Shown: positions 56,769 to 64,000 of the stretch, piece after piece | Numbering within the stretch: the first letter of the stretch is position 1 | Layout of the letters: each line of letters begins with the position of its first letter | Assembly (NCBI GenBank): GCA_004376575.1 | Contig: SOJN01000070.1 | Location: forward strand, 21,775 to 85,774 | DNA length: 64,000 bases | Reading direction: 5' to 3' | DNA from: a candidate division TA06 bacterium | GTDB lineage: Bacteria; Hydrothermota; DG-26; E44-bin18 | Position numbers and translations under genes: made by a program | Notes under the pieces: generated by a model | What the model saw: only the letters and a program-made list of their open reading frames with translations | Databases searched by the model: none | Told to the model about the DNA's origin: nothing

Positions 56769-58928
56769 ATGAAAGACCAGATGCTGCTCTTTTTGTGTGA
56801 TTGCAGAGGAGAAATAGATCTACCCAAAGATCTCAATTTAGGAAAACAGCTTCCTACCTTTAAGCATTCTTACCTTTGCTCGCCAGAGGGAATAAAGTAC
56901 ATCGAGGAAATGATACAGAAACATGGGGCAAGGGATATCATAGTTGCAGGCTGTACACCACGGATTGCAGATACATTCTTTAAGAAATACGATGCTGAGA
57001 TAGTAAACATCAGGGAGCAAGCTGCGTATGTGGGGCATGGAGACGAAAAAATGAAAGCGCTAATCAGAGCAGCTATTGAGAAGAAGAAAACATCAAAGGG
57101 TAGATTCAAGAGAGAGATAGACATTGCCAGTAGGGATGTCCTAATAATAGGGGCTGGTATTGCTGGTTTGGAGGCTGCGCGGCGCTGTGCAGATTCGGGA
57201 CTTGGTGTTTACCTGATTGAGAAAGAGCAGTTCATTGGCGGTATGGTCGGGAAGCTCGATAGGGTCTATCCCGAGGGTACACCTGTGTCTCATACTCTGA
57301 ATCGCATAATCTTTGACACCGTCGGAAGAAACAACGTAACTGTTATGACTGGCGCTGAACTGCAGGGAGTAGAAGGTAACATCGGCAACTATACCATCAA
57401 ACTGAAAGTTAAACCGAACCCAATAGCGAAGTGCAACCTTTGTGGTGAGTGTGTAGACGTATGTCCGATTACAGTGCAGGACAATGGTATTGAGCGAAAA
57501 GCCATCTACTTTGAGCCGACATACCCGAATACCTATGCCATTGATTGGTCCTCTTGCGATAGGTGCGGAAAATGCACTGAAATATGCAAGGACATAAATC
57601 TAGATGTTAAAGAAAAGGACATAGAATTGAAGGTCGGTGCTATTATCGTAGCTACTGGACTTGAACCATTTGACGCGTCCAAGATAACGGCATACGGATA
57701 TGGAAGATACAAGAATGTCTATACAGCGTTGGAATATGAAAGAAAGCTGGTGCGAGGGGAGCTGAAACCGAAATCTGTGGTCATCATAAACTGCGCGGGT
57801 TCCAGGGATGAGCACTATTTGCCGTATTGCTCCAGAGTGTGCTGCTTCATTGGAATGAAAGAAGCGAAGCTGACAAAGGATGTGAGCCCGGATACTGAAG
57901 TATATCTGACCTATATTGATATGCGGACCTACGGCGTATTTGAATCACTCTACTCCTCTCTACGGGACTCTGGTGTAAATCTAATCAGGGGAAGACCCTC
58001 GGAGATCACTGAAAGAGACGGGAAGTTGATGGTACATACAGAGGATATGGTGCTCGATGAATTGCTGAAGATTGAGACAGATTGCGTTGTCCTTTCAACA
58101 GGCTATGTACCTTCGAAAGAAGTGCTTAAGAAATTAAGGTTGCCTGTAGAGGATGAATTCCCGATGAATTATGTCTGTTCGACCCTATCAATAGATGCAA
58201 ATCCACACGGAATATTCCTGGCCGGGTGTTCCTCCTATCCTAAAGATGTCACTCGAACTCTGATAAGTGCAGACTACATTGCAGGGAATCTGGTCAGTAT
58301 GTTCACCAAACAGTCTATTGAGGTCACCAATCCTGTGTCAGAGATAAACAACGACATGTGCAGTGGGAAGAACTGCGGAATTTGCGCTTGGGTGTGTCCC
58401 TATAGTGCAATCATGGAAGAGGACGGAGAGTACAGGATTGATCCCTCCCTGTGTAGAGGGTGTGGGATATGTTCTGCAACCTGTCCGAGTGGTGCCAATC
58501 AGCTGGAGGTTTCAACAGATATTGAGCTACTTGCCCAAGTAGACGGCATTCTAAGCGATGGCAAGGACAAGATATTGGCCCTGTTGTGTGAGAATTGTGC
58601 ATATCAGGCAGCAGACAACATTCCCTATGAGAGACTTACCTATCCAGAGAATGTGATGATAGTCAGGGTTCCATGTACAGGCAGAGTTGGCTCACAAGTC
58701 CTGTTGAATGCTTTCAGGGCGGGGGCAAAGGGTGTACTGGTTGCCGGATGTTGTCTCGGTTCATGCCACTTCATAACGGGTAACATCAAAGCGCAGAATC
58801 GTGTGCTTGTCACCAAGAGGCTTGTCCAATCATTGGGTATCGACCCTGGTAAACTGAGGATAGAATGGGTCGGACAGAAGGAACCAAGAAAGCTGGTTAG
58901 CATTCTTAATGAGATGACGGAGGCATAA
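56769..58928 (+). CDS. hdrA: HdrA-MvhD fusion (heterodisulfide reductase subunit A with hydrogenase delta subunit)
   Basis: 719 aa. N-terminal HdrA domain, FAD site DVLIIGAGIAGLEAARRC (about 122-140), first Fe-S motif CNLCGECVDVCP and a second, CDRCGKCTEICKD, inserted in the flavin region; YCSRVCCFIGMKEA; then CSGKNCGICAWVCP and CRGCGICSATCP. From about residue 590 an MvhD domain: LLCENCAYQAADN, VPCTGRV and GCCLGSCHFITGN ([2Fe-2S]). In methanogens HdrA bifurcates H2 electrons between ferredoxin and a disulfide, with MvhD linking it to hydrogenase. SD AGGAGG. Followed by hydrogenase genes after 1 base. Confidence 0.93.
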   Translation: MKDQMLLFLCDCRGEIDLPKDLNLGKQLPTFKHSYLCSPEGIKYIEEMIQKHGARDIIVAGCTPRIADTFFKKYDAEIVNIREQAAYVGHGDEKMKALIRAAIEKKKTSKGRFKREIDIASRDVLIIGAGIAGLEAARRCADSGLGVYLIEKEQFIGGMVGKLDRVYPEGTPVSHTLNRIIFDTVGRNNVTVMTGAELQGVEGNIGNYTIKLKVKPNPIAKCNLCGECVDVCPITVQDNGIERKAIYFEPTYPNTYAIDWSSCDRCGKCTEICKDINLDVKEKDIELKVGAIIVATGLEPFDASKITAYGYGRYKNVYTALEYERKLVRGELKPKSVVIINCAGSRDEHYLPYCSRVCCFIGMKEAKLTKDVSPDTEVYLTYIDMRTYGVFESLYSSLRDSGVNLIRGRPSEITERDGKLMVHTEDMVLDELLKIETDCVVLSTGYVPSKEVLKKLRLPVEDEFPMNYVCSTLSIDANPHGIFLAGCSSYPKDVTRTLISADYIAGNLVSMFTKQSIEVTNPVSEINNDMCSGKNCGICAWVCPYSAIMEEDGEYRIDPSLCRGCGICSATCPSGANQLEVSTDIELLAQVDGILSDGKDKILALLCENCAYQAADNIPYERLTYPENVMIVRVPCTGRVGSQVLLNAFRAGAKGVLVAGCCLGSCHFITGNIKAQNRVLVTKRLVQSLGIDPGKLRIEWVGQKEPRKLVSILNEMTEA

Positions 58929-58929
58929 G

Positions 58930-59910
58930 ATGGCAAAAGCAAAAGTGGCATTCTATTGGTGTGCTTCATGCGGAGGATGCGAAGAGGCGGTAATTGATCT
59001 GAATGAAGACATACTTAAGGTCGTAGACGCGGTAGACATAGTCTTCTGGCCTGTGGCTTTGGACTTCAAGTATAAAGACATAGAGGCGATGAAAGACGGC
59101 GAGATTGCTGTATCCTTCATAAATGGTGCGATAAGAAACAGCGAGCAAGAAGAGATTGTGAAGCTTCTCAGAAAGAAGTCCGGGCTGGTTGTTGCATTTG
59201 GAAGCTGCTCTCATCTGGGAGGCATACCAGGACTTGCCAACTTCCACGATAGAGAGGCAATACTGACAAGGTCCTACGAGACGGCACCTACCGTCGTAAA
59301 CCCCGATAGGATCCTTCCGCAGCTCTCCACAAAGATGCCCGAAGGTGAATTGACACTTCCAGAGTTCTCTGAAACTGTGAAGGCTCTAGACCAGGTAATC
59401 GATGTAGATTACTACCTACCTGGATGCGCGCCGCCGGCTGACTTGATTATGGGCGCGGTCACTGCGATTCTTGAGGGGAATCTCCCCGAAAAAGGGTCAG
59501 TCCTTGCTCCTGAGAAATCACTGTGCGGCGACTGTCCAAGGGGTGAGAAGAAACCAGAGAAGCTGGTAATGAAAGATGTAAAAAGAGTACATGAGATAAT
59601 TCCAGACCCTGAGAAGTGCTTTCTTGAGGAAGGTCTCATCTGTCTTGGGCCTGCAACGAGGTCGGGTTGCGATAGCAGATGCATAAAGGCCAATATGCCG
59701 TGCAGGGGGTGTTTTGGTCCTACAAAGGAGGTTCGAGATCAAGGTGCCAAAATGGCATCGGCGATCGCGTCCATTCTTGGATTGGAAGGCGAAGAGGAGT
59801 TCTCTGAAGAAAAGGCAGCAGAGATAGTAAATAAAATAGCCGATCCTGCTGGAACCTTTTACAGGTTTTCGCTTCCCTCGTCTTTACTTAGAACACGAAA
59901 AAGAGAGTGA
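58930..59910 (+). CDS. mvhG: [NiFe] hydrogenase small subunit, MvhG-like
   Basis: 326 aa, no Tat signal, so cytoplasmic. Proximal cluster ligands CASCGGCEEA, GSCSHLGGIPG and LPGCAPPADLIMG; further clusters from CGDCPRG, CFLEEGLICLGPATRSGCDSRC (in two runs) and CRGCFGP, giving three Fe-S centres that wire the active site to MvhD. Group 3 type. ATG one base after the hdrA stop. Confidence 0.93.
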   Translation: MAKAKVAFYWCASCGGCEEAVIDLNEDILKVVDAVDIVFWPVALDFKYKDIEAMKDGEIAVSFINGAIRNSEQEEIVKLLRKKSGLVVAFGSCSHLGGIPGLANFHDREAILTRSYETAPTVVNPDRILPQLSTKMPEGELTLPEFSETVKALDQVIDVDYYLPGCAPPADLIMGAVTAILEGNLPEKGSVLAPEKSLCGDCPRGEKKPEKLVMKDVKRVHEIIPDPEKCFLEEGLICLGPATRSGCDSRCIKANMPCRGCFGPTKEVRDQGAKMASAIASILGLEGEEEFSEEKAAEIVNKIADPAGTFYRFSLPSSLLRTRKRE

Positions 59911-59922
59911 CGGAGGTCTAGC

Positions 59923-61386
59923 ATGGCAAAGAGAATAACGATAAATCCGATTACAAGGCTTGAAGGACACGGAAAGATAGAGATTTTTCTCGACGACAAA
60001 GGTGATGTGGAAAACGCATATTTCCAGGTGCCTGAACTCCGTGGCTTTGAGCAGTTTTGTGTTGACAGACCTGCCGACGAAATGCCGCGCATTACCACAA
60101 GGATATGCGGTGTCTGTCCGATGGCGCACCATATGGCAGCAACAAAAACATTGGATGACCTTTTCCATGTTGAACCTACTCCTACGGCCAGGAAGATAAG
60201 GGAGCTTCTCTACTCTATCTTCATGGTTGAAGATCATACTCTCCATTTTGTGTACCTGGGCGGGCCGGATTTCGTCGTAGGTCCGGATGCTCCTGCCACT
60301 GAGAGAAACATACTGGGAGTGATAGGGAAAGTCGGGCTTGAGGCCGCTGGCAAGGTTATTGACACGAGGAAGAGATTGCGAGCGATTATCACCAACATAG
60401 GAGGTAAAATAATTCATCCCGTGTTCGGTCTCCCTGGCGGTGTGTCGAAAGGTATCACAGAAGAAGAGAGAGAAGAGATTGTTAAGGTTGCCAAGGACAC
60501 CGTTGAGTTTGCTCAGTTCCTCCTCAAGTTATTTGATGACGTGGTTCTGAAGAACAAAACGTATGTGGATCTCATAGTGGGCGACATCTATAAACATAAC
60601 ACTTACTATATGGGCATGGTCGATGAAAACAACCACGTGAATTTCTATGACGGTGAGCTGAGAGTGGTGTCTCCCGGGGGCAAAGAGATCGCGAAATTCA
60701 AGGCGCAAGACTACCTTGAACACATTGCTGAGCACGTGGAGCCGTGGAGTTACATAAAGTTCCCTTATTTGAAGGCGATTGGATGGAAGGGATTTGTAGA
60801 TGGCGAAGAGAGCGGCGTTTACAGAGTCGCCCCTCTTGCAAGGTTGAATGCATCTGATGGGATGGCCACACCGCTGGCACAGTCTGAATACGAGAGGATG
60901 TTCGATACGCTGGGTGGGAAGCCGGTTCACAACACATTGGCATTCCATTGGGCAAGACTGGTGGAGGCCCTTTATGCGGCCGAGAGGATGTTGGAGCTTG
61001 CGGCAGACCCTGAATTGACTGGTACGAATATTCGGAATATTCCTACTGCAACGCCTGATGAGGGGATCGGGGTCGTTGAAGCACCCCGAGGAACGCTTTT
61101 CCATCATTATCAGACAGACAAGGACGGTATTCTGACAGGAGTTAATCTAATAGTCGCCACTGTGAACAATTCGGCAGCAATGTGCATGTCGATCAAAAAG
61201 GCAGCTTCAGGGCTCATAAAGGGTGGAAATGTCTCTGAAGGTCTTTTGAACATGGTGGAGATGGCATTTCGCGCGTATGATCCATGTCTTGCCTGTGCCA
61301 CACACTCGCTTCCTGGTGAGATGCCACTTGAGGTCAACCTTTACGATTCAAACAAGAACCTCATCAGAACAATAAAAAGGGATTAA
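59923..61386 (+). CDS. mvhA: [NiFe] hydrogenase large subunit, MvhA-like
   Basis: 487 aa. Ni ligands are in RICGVCPMAHH (N-terminal) and DPCLACATH (C-terminal), all Cys, so not a Sec enzyme. Begins ITINPITRLEGHGKIEI. Beyond the final His lies a 26-residue tail (SLPGEMPLEV...) that the maturation protease encoded next should remove once nickel is in place. H2 oxidation for the HdrA complex is the probable role; reversal is possible. AGGTCTAG spacing gives only a moderate SD. Confidence 0.95.
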   Translation: MAKRITINPITRLEGHGKIEIFLDDKGDVENAYFQVPELRGFEQFCVDRPADEMPRITTRICGVCPMAHHMAATKTLDDLFHVEPTPTARKIRELLYSIFMVEDHTLHFVYLGGPDFVVGPDAPATERNILGVIGKVGLEAAGKVIDTRKRLRAIITNIGGKIIHPVFGLPGGVSKGITEEEREEIVKVAKDTVEFAQFLLKLFDDVVLKNKTYVDLIVGDIYKHNTYYMGMVDENNHVNFYDGELRVVSPGGKEIAKFKAQDYLEHIAEHVEPWSYIKFPYLKAIGWKGFVDGEESGVYRVAPLARLNASDGMATPLAQSEYERMFDTLGGKPVHNTLAFHWARLVEALYAAERMLELAADPELTGTNIRNIPTATPDEGIGVVEAPRGTLFHHYQTDKDGILTGVNLIVATVNNSAAMCMSIKKAASGLIKGGNVSEGLLNMVEMAFRAYDPCLACATHSLPGEMPLEVNLYDSNKNLIRTIKRD

Positions 61387-61395
61387 GGTTCGAAG

Positions 61396-61869
61396 ATGGA
61401 CAGGGCAAAGACACTCATCCTTGGGATGGGAAGCCCCATTCTTGGTGATGATGGTGTTGGGGTAGAGGTAGCCAACAGGATAAAAGAGAACACCGATGAA
61501 AAATTCGTAGATGTTGTTGAAGCTTCTGCTTCGGGGCTTGAGCTACTTGATATCATCTGCGGATACGAAAAACTGATAGTAATCGATTCCATGAATACAG
61601 AAGGAGGCCAGGTCGGAGAGCTTCACCGCCTGGCCTGCTCTGACTTGGATCCTACAGTCCGTCCTTCCGCAAGGCATCAGATTAATTTCGCAACTACCTT
61701 GGAGGTTGGAAGGCGCCTGAACATGGAGGTGCCCGAGGTAATTGCGATTTATGCTATCGAGATAAAGGATGCAACGGTCTTCCAAGAAGGGTGCAGTCCT
61801 GAAGTAGAAAGAGCAATCCCTGGAATAGTCGAAACCATAATTGAAGAGGAGATGCTCAGAGCTGATTAG
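61396..61869 (+). CDS. Hydrogenase maturation protease
   Basis: 157 aa, HyaD/HycI family. LILGMGSPILGDDGVGVEVA carries the nickel-sensing Asp/Glu and the N-terminal G-N/M-G motif; VDVVEASASGLELLD and LIVIDSMNTEGG give the second acid. Cleaves the C-terminal tail of the large subunit encoded just upstream (9-base gap). Its stop codon lies in a 12-pair hairpin. Confidence 0.94.
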   Translation: MDRAKTLILGMGSPILGDDGVGVEVANRIKENTDEKFVDVVEASASGLELLDIICGYEKLIVIDSMNTEGGQVGELHRLACSDLDPTVRPSARHQINFATTLEVGRRLNMEVPEVIAIYAIEIKDATVFQEGCSPEVERAIPGIVETIIEEEMLRAD

Positions 61870-61897
61870 TCTCAACCAACAAGTGCTAATCAGCTCT
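61858..61897 (+). other. Hairpin over the stop codon of the protease gene
   Basis: AGAGCTGATTAG (61858-61869, ending in the stop TAG) pairs perfectly with CTAATCAGCTCT (61886-61897), 16-base loop. No T-run of its own; the terminator follows 6 bases later. Confidence 0.7.
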
Positions 61898-61903
61898 AAG
61901 AAC

Positions 61904-61939
61904 ACCCTGCCCTGTTGATAGACACGGTAGGGTATTTTT
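61904..61939 (+). terminator. Terminator of the hydrogenase operon
   Basis: ACCCTGCC (61904-61911) with GGTAGGGT (61926-61933, one G-U), then ATTTTT. Same sequence family as the terminator at 6337 (GATAGAC and GGTAGGGTATTTTTC shared). Confidence 0.8.
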
Positions 61940-62188
61940 CTGATGGTCTTTTTCGTCTGGCCCCAAATGCAACCCCACCCTGTCATTCTGAGCGGAGTCC
62001 GAAGGACGGAGTCGAAGGATCTGCTTTTGGAAGATCTCTTGGTTGCGCTTCTTGCTGGGTTCACCTCGACTTCGGCGCTCGGTCGATGCAGGGCTTAGCT
62101 TTTTCGGTTTGACGCCGCAGAGAGGACGGGTTAGTATTGTATGGGAGTCCTTTGTCGGCACCGCGAACCGCAATATGTGTGAGATAAA
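61940..62188. other. Spacer with GCAGATC-type repeat
   Basis: Contains GTCATTCTGAGCGGAGTCCG-AAGGACGGAGTCGAAGGATCTGC (about 61980-62025), an interspersed family of this window. No gene; no clear promoter for the next ORF. Confidence 0.5.
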
Positions 62189-62482
62189 ATGCCAAAGCTC
62201 ATCATTAAAGTAGTTGAAATCAAGGGGAACTGTCCAGTCTACAAGGTAGGGGATAGGATAGTTCTGGATGAGGGCTACAAGCTTAACTGCGAGGAGACGG
62301 ATAATCTCTGCATGCACTCCCTGGGTTCTATTCTGCCCTTTTACAATTCGATCTACAGAGGGGTTGATCCAAGGGATCTTGGGCTTTCAAAGGATAGGAA
62401 GAGCGCCTATGTCCAGTGCTTAGACCCCTGCACTTACACTGGCGGGGGGACAGTAGTCTTCGAGATAGCCAGAACCGAATAA
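62189..62482 (+). CDS. TIGR04076-family small protein
   Basis: 97 aa. Begins PKLIIKVVEIKGNCPVYKVG and contains GDRIVLDEGYKLNCEETDNL, then CMHSLGSILPFYNSIYRG and VQCLDPCTYTGGGTVVFEI: the conserved Cys and the C-x-DPxxYTxGGTVxFEI end define TIGR04076. Family function is unknown; it is common in anaerobes. Four of its five Cys are in conserved places, so metal or redox cofactor binding is possible. SD is poor (GTGAGAT). Confidence 0.85.
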   Translation: MPKLIIKVVEIKGNCPVYKVGDRIVLDEGYKLNCEETDNLCMHSLGSILPFYNSIYRGVDPRDLGLSKDRKSAYVQCLDPCTYTGGGTVVFEIARTE

Positions 62483-62796
62483 CACTGCGCGCCCACTACA
62501 CAAATTCAAGTTTTTTTCTTCCTCAACACGACGCAAGAAGTACGGACTGCAAAGCACCCCAAACTTCCCCGACCACAAAAAACGCGTGTGATTGCGAGGA
62601 ATGAAATGACGAAGCAATCTACGGATAGATTTTCGCCGTGACTTTTGCCCTTATTGCCCATCTATTGCGTCAATTTCGTGCTTAGGTCTCCTGAGGTCTT
62701 ATTTTCGATTTTCCCTTCGACAAGCTCCCCTCGACAGGCTCGGGACAGGCAGGATCTCCGACGATCTTCTATTTTCGTGTCCATTGTGGCGTGAGC
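62483..62796. repeat. Spacer with interspersed repeats
   Basis: GATTGCGAGGAATGAAATGA-CGAAGCAATCT at about 62590-62620 (CATTGCGAG family) and TATTTTCGATTTTCCCTTCG near 62700. No gene between the convergent neighbours. Confidence 0.6.
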
Positions 62797-63732
62797 TCAT
62801 CGCAGGGATATCCACATTCCCCACCTCAAGAGGGCAATGACAAACAGGACCAAAAAGACGATGACGAGGTTCATGTAGGCGATGAAGTAAAACGCCTTCT
62901 GTGGGGCAGTCTTTTCAGGCTTGCGCGCTGCATCATAGGAACCAATGTTTTCTAAGGACTCGAGCTTCTCTTCACCGTGTGGGGCCTTTGAAAGGGCATC
63001 GGTGAGGTCCGAGCCCGAAGAGTGCTTCATGTGGGCGCCGTTTTGCCACAGCTTGAGACCAGTTACATCAAAGACTTTTCCTTTGTATGCGACATAGGCC
63101 GGTCTGCCGTCCTTTCCGTCGAAGGCTGAAAGGGTGGGTGGATCAAAGATCCCTCCTTCTGGGGGGATGGCCTTCTTTGTACCTCTTTTGAGTTTCGGCC
63201 CTATGAAAAGCACGACGAAGAGGGCGGAGGTGACCATGATCAAGTACAGGACAATCTTTGCGGAGAGGAAAAGTCCCCATGTGCTGCTATATAACACATC
63301 AAGATTCTTTATTTTCGATATTGTAAGGAGCACTCCTGTAGTTCCCACTGTCGCCATTGAGACAAGGCCAAGGAACACCTCACTCTTCGGAAGACCTCTT
63401 GCCGCATATGCTGGTTTGAGGAGTATGTGCACGTATAGTATCGTGCCGAACCAGAAGAAAGCCGCAACGATATGAAGAGTGCCTATTAACAGCCTCACGG
63501 ACTTCCTTATCGGTCCCATCACCCTGTAGCCGCCTTCAGGGGGCCACGCATAGCCCGACGCGGCGTACTCGAGTCCTTTCTCGGTCAGCGCCCCGCCCTC
63601 AGGCTTCAGGTGGCAGGTCTTGCAGCTCTGTTCTGTACTTTCGGAATACTCGGGGGTGGCCCGAGACTGGCCTGGAAACGAGAAGGCCACTGATAAGAAC
63701 AAGGTGAGCAGAAGAAGGTGATGTGTACGCAT
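62797..63732 (-). CDS. Membrane protein with c-type heme motif and cytochrome b5-like domain
   Basis: 311 aa from ATG 63732 (a signal peptide starts there; the longer frame is not signal-like). Residues about 20-60: exported segment with CKTCH, a c-type heme site. Residues about 75-190: four membrane helices (IGTLHIVAAFFWFGTILYVH and following, CopD/b561-like). Residues about 200-275: a cytochrome b5-like domain (TLSAFDGKDGRPAYVAYKGK, VFDVTGLKLWQNGAHMKH). A final helix ends in LLRWGMWISLR. The parts suggest quinone or membrane electron transfer; none of its partners is adjacent. Confidence 0.82.
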   Translation of the reverse strand: MRTHHLLLLTLFLSVAFSFPGQSRATPEYSESTEQSCKTCHLKPEGGALTEKGLEYAASGYAWPPEGGYRVMGPIRKSVRLLIGTLHIVAAFFWFGTILYVHILLKPAYAARGLPKSEVFLGLVSMATVGTTGVLLTISKIKNLDVLYSSTWGLFLSAKIVLYLIMVTSALFVVLFIGPKLKRGTKKAIPPEGGIFDPPTLSAFDGKDGRPAYVAYKGKVFDVTGLKLWQNGAHMKHSSGSDLTDALSKAPHGEEKLESLENIGSYDAARKPEKTAPQKAFYFIAYMNLVIVFLVLFVIALLRWGMWISLR

Positions 63733-63822
63733 CTGGCGGAATTCTATCCAGATCTCTTTCAAAAAGCAAGAACACACTAAACATAAATCCTAAATCCGAA
63801 ACTCTAAGAGCTTGATGCCAGG

Positions 63823-63853
63823 CCCCGTGTATCTCGCTTCGCAAGAAACGGGG
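63823..63853. repeat. 31-base CCCCGTGT...ACGGGG palindromic element
   Basis: Fifth copy, with CGCTTCGCAAG core. Confidence 0.85.
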
Positions 63854-63894
63854 CAGGCATGCAAATTTGCAGATTTGGGTATCTACGCTAAGAC

Positions 63895-63952
63895 GGGCGC
63901 GGAAACCCTCCTTCGCCCTTCGTGGCTTCGAAGGACAGGCCACGCCCCTACA
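63895..63952. repeat. GGGCGCGG...CGCCCCTAC palindromic element, inverted copy
   Basis: GGGCGCGGAAACCCTCC to CACGCCCCTACA; inverted relative to copies at 8107 and 47750. A GCATGCAAATTTGCAGATTT tract precedes it and TGCCACGCAGATTTGC ends the window. Confidence 0.8.
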
Positions 63953-64000
63953 AGGTCCTTCCCGGAGGCTGCAGCGGTGCCTGCCACGCAGATTTGCAAA

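Noticed and set aside
59923..61386. Selenocysteine in the hydrogenase large subunit
   Set aside because: Both nickel-site motifs carry Cys codons and no in-frame TGA is present.

Overview
The window looks like chromosomal DNA of a free-living anaerobic bacterium, probably an uncultured candidate phylum of the WOR-3/TA06/FCB type. That placement is an inference from gene content. The supporting genes are three secreted proteins with FlgD/type IX-like C-terminal domains, an HdrA-MvhD fusion beside a [NiFe] hydrogenase, a mitochondrial-type citrate synthase, a TIGR04076 protein and very many short palindromic intergenic repeats. Promoters of the TTGACA-N16/17-TATAAT type, ATGA/GTGA overlaps and strong Shine-Dalgarno (SD) sites show ordinary bacterial operons. 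No tRNA, rRNA or CRISPR was seen.

Layout. 1-6.3 kb: pyrimidine operon tail (pyrD 5'-truncated, rlpA-like, pyrF, pyrE), then recJ, yidD and two tandem paralogous TPR/membrane genes. 6.7-7.8 kb: a winged-helix nucleotidyltransferase/HEPN toxin-antitoxin pair with twin palindromic operators. 8.2-10.4 kb: ArsR regulator, 43-aa Cys-rich peptide, ABC exporter. 10.7-13.3 kb: mutarotase-like protein plus GCS2-type carboxylate-amine ligase. 13.5-18.3 kb: a subtilase carrying Asp-box repeats inside its catalytic domain, a GlpC/HdrB-like Fe-S protein and a small Cys-rich protein. 18.3-19.7 kb: gene-free repeat region. 19.7-27.3 kb: a zincin, then a divergent arsenic island (arsR-acr3 leftward; arsR-arsP followed by ferredoxin, five thioredoxin-fold or DGC proteins, a lipoprotein and CcdA rightward). 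27.4-29.8 kb: fur-feoA-feoB. 30.1-32.6 kb: PEBP lipoprotein and an AhpF-like reductase. 32.9-34.2 kb: an insertion sequence. 34.6-35 kb: pentapeptide-like protein. 35.3-39.7 kb: carAB with a PyrR-type leader. 40.3-42.4 kb: citrate synthase and a livF remnant. 42.5-51.9 kb: single genes (vWA protein, trmO, nth, trxB, DinB-like proteins, csp, lipoproteins, sulfatase). 52-54.4 kb: a SelW-like selenoprotein hidden by an in-frame UGA, asnA and a methyltransferase. 54.8-56.3 kb: secreted propeller protein. 56.5-61.9 kb: hdrA/mvhD-mvhG-mvhA-protease operon. 62.2-63.7 kb: TIGR04076 protein and a multi-heme-type membrane protein.

How it fits together. pyrD/F/E and carAB serve UMP synthesis; carAB carries a consensus PyrR RNA site next to its SD. 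The arsenic island combines metalloid efflux with a membrane electron conduit (CcdA) and several dithiol proteins, suggesting thiol-based reduction or handling of arsenicals. The hydrogenase cluster would feed H2 electrons into a flavin-bifurcating HdrA; HdrB/HdrC are not adjacent, although a GlpC-like protein with both motif types is encoded at 16.5 kb. The strongest concealed signal is the selenoprotein at 51999-52277: CVE-UGA at the Rdx redox site, a hairpin with a GU-containing loop just downstream, continuous Rdx-like coding after the UGA, and its own SD and promoter. It implies selenocysteine machinery elsewhere in the genome.
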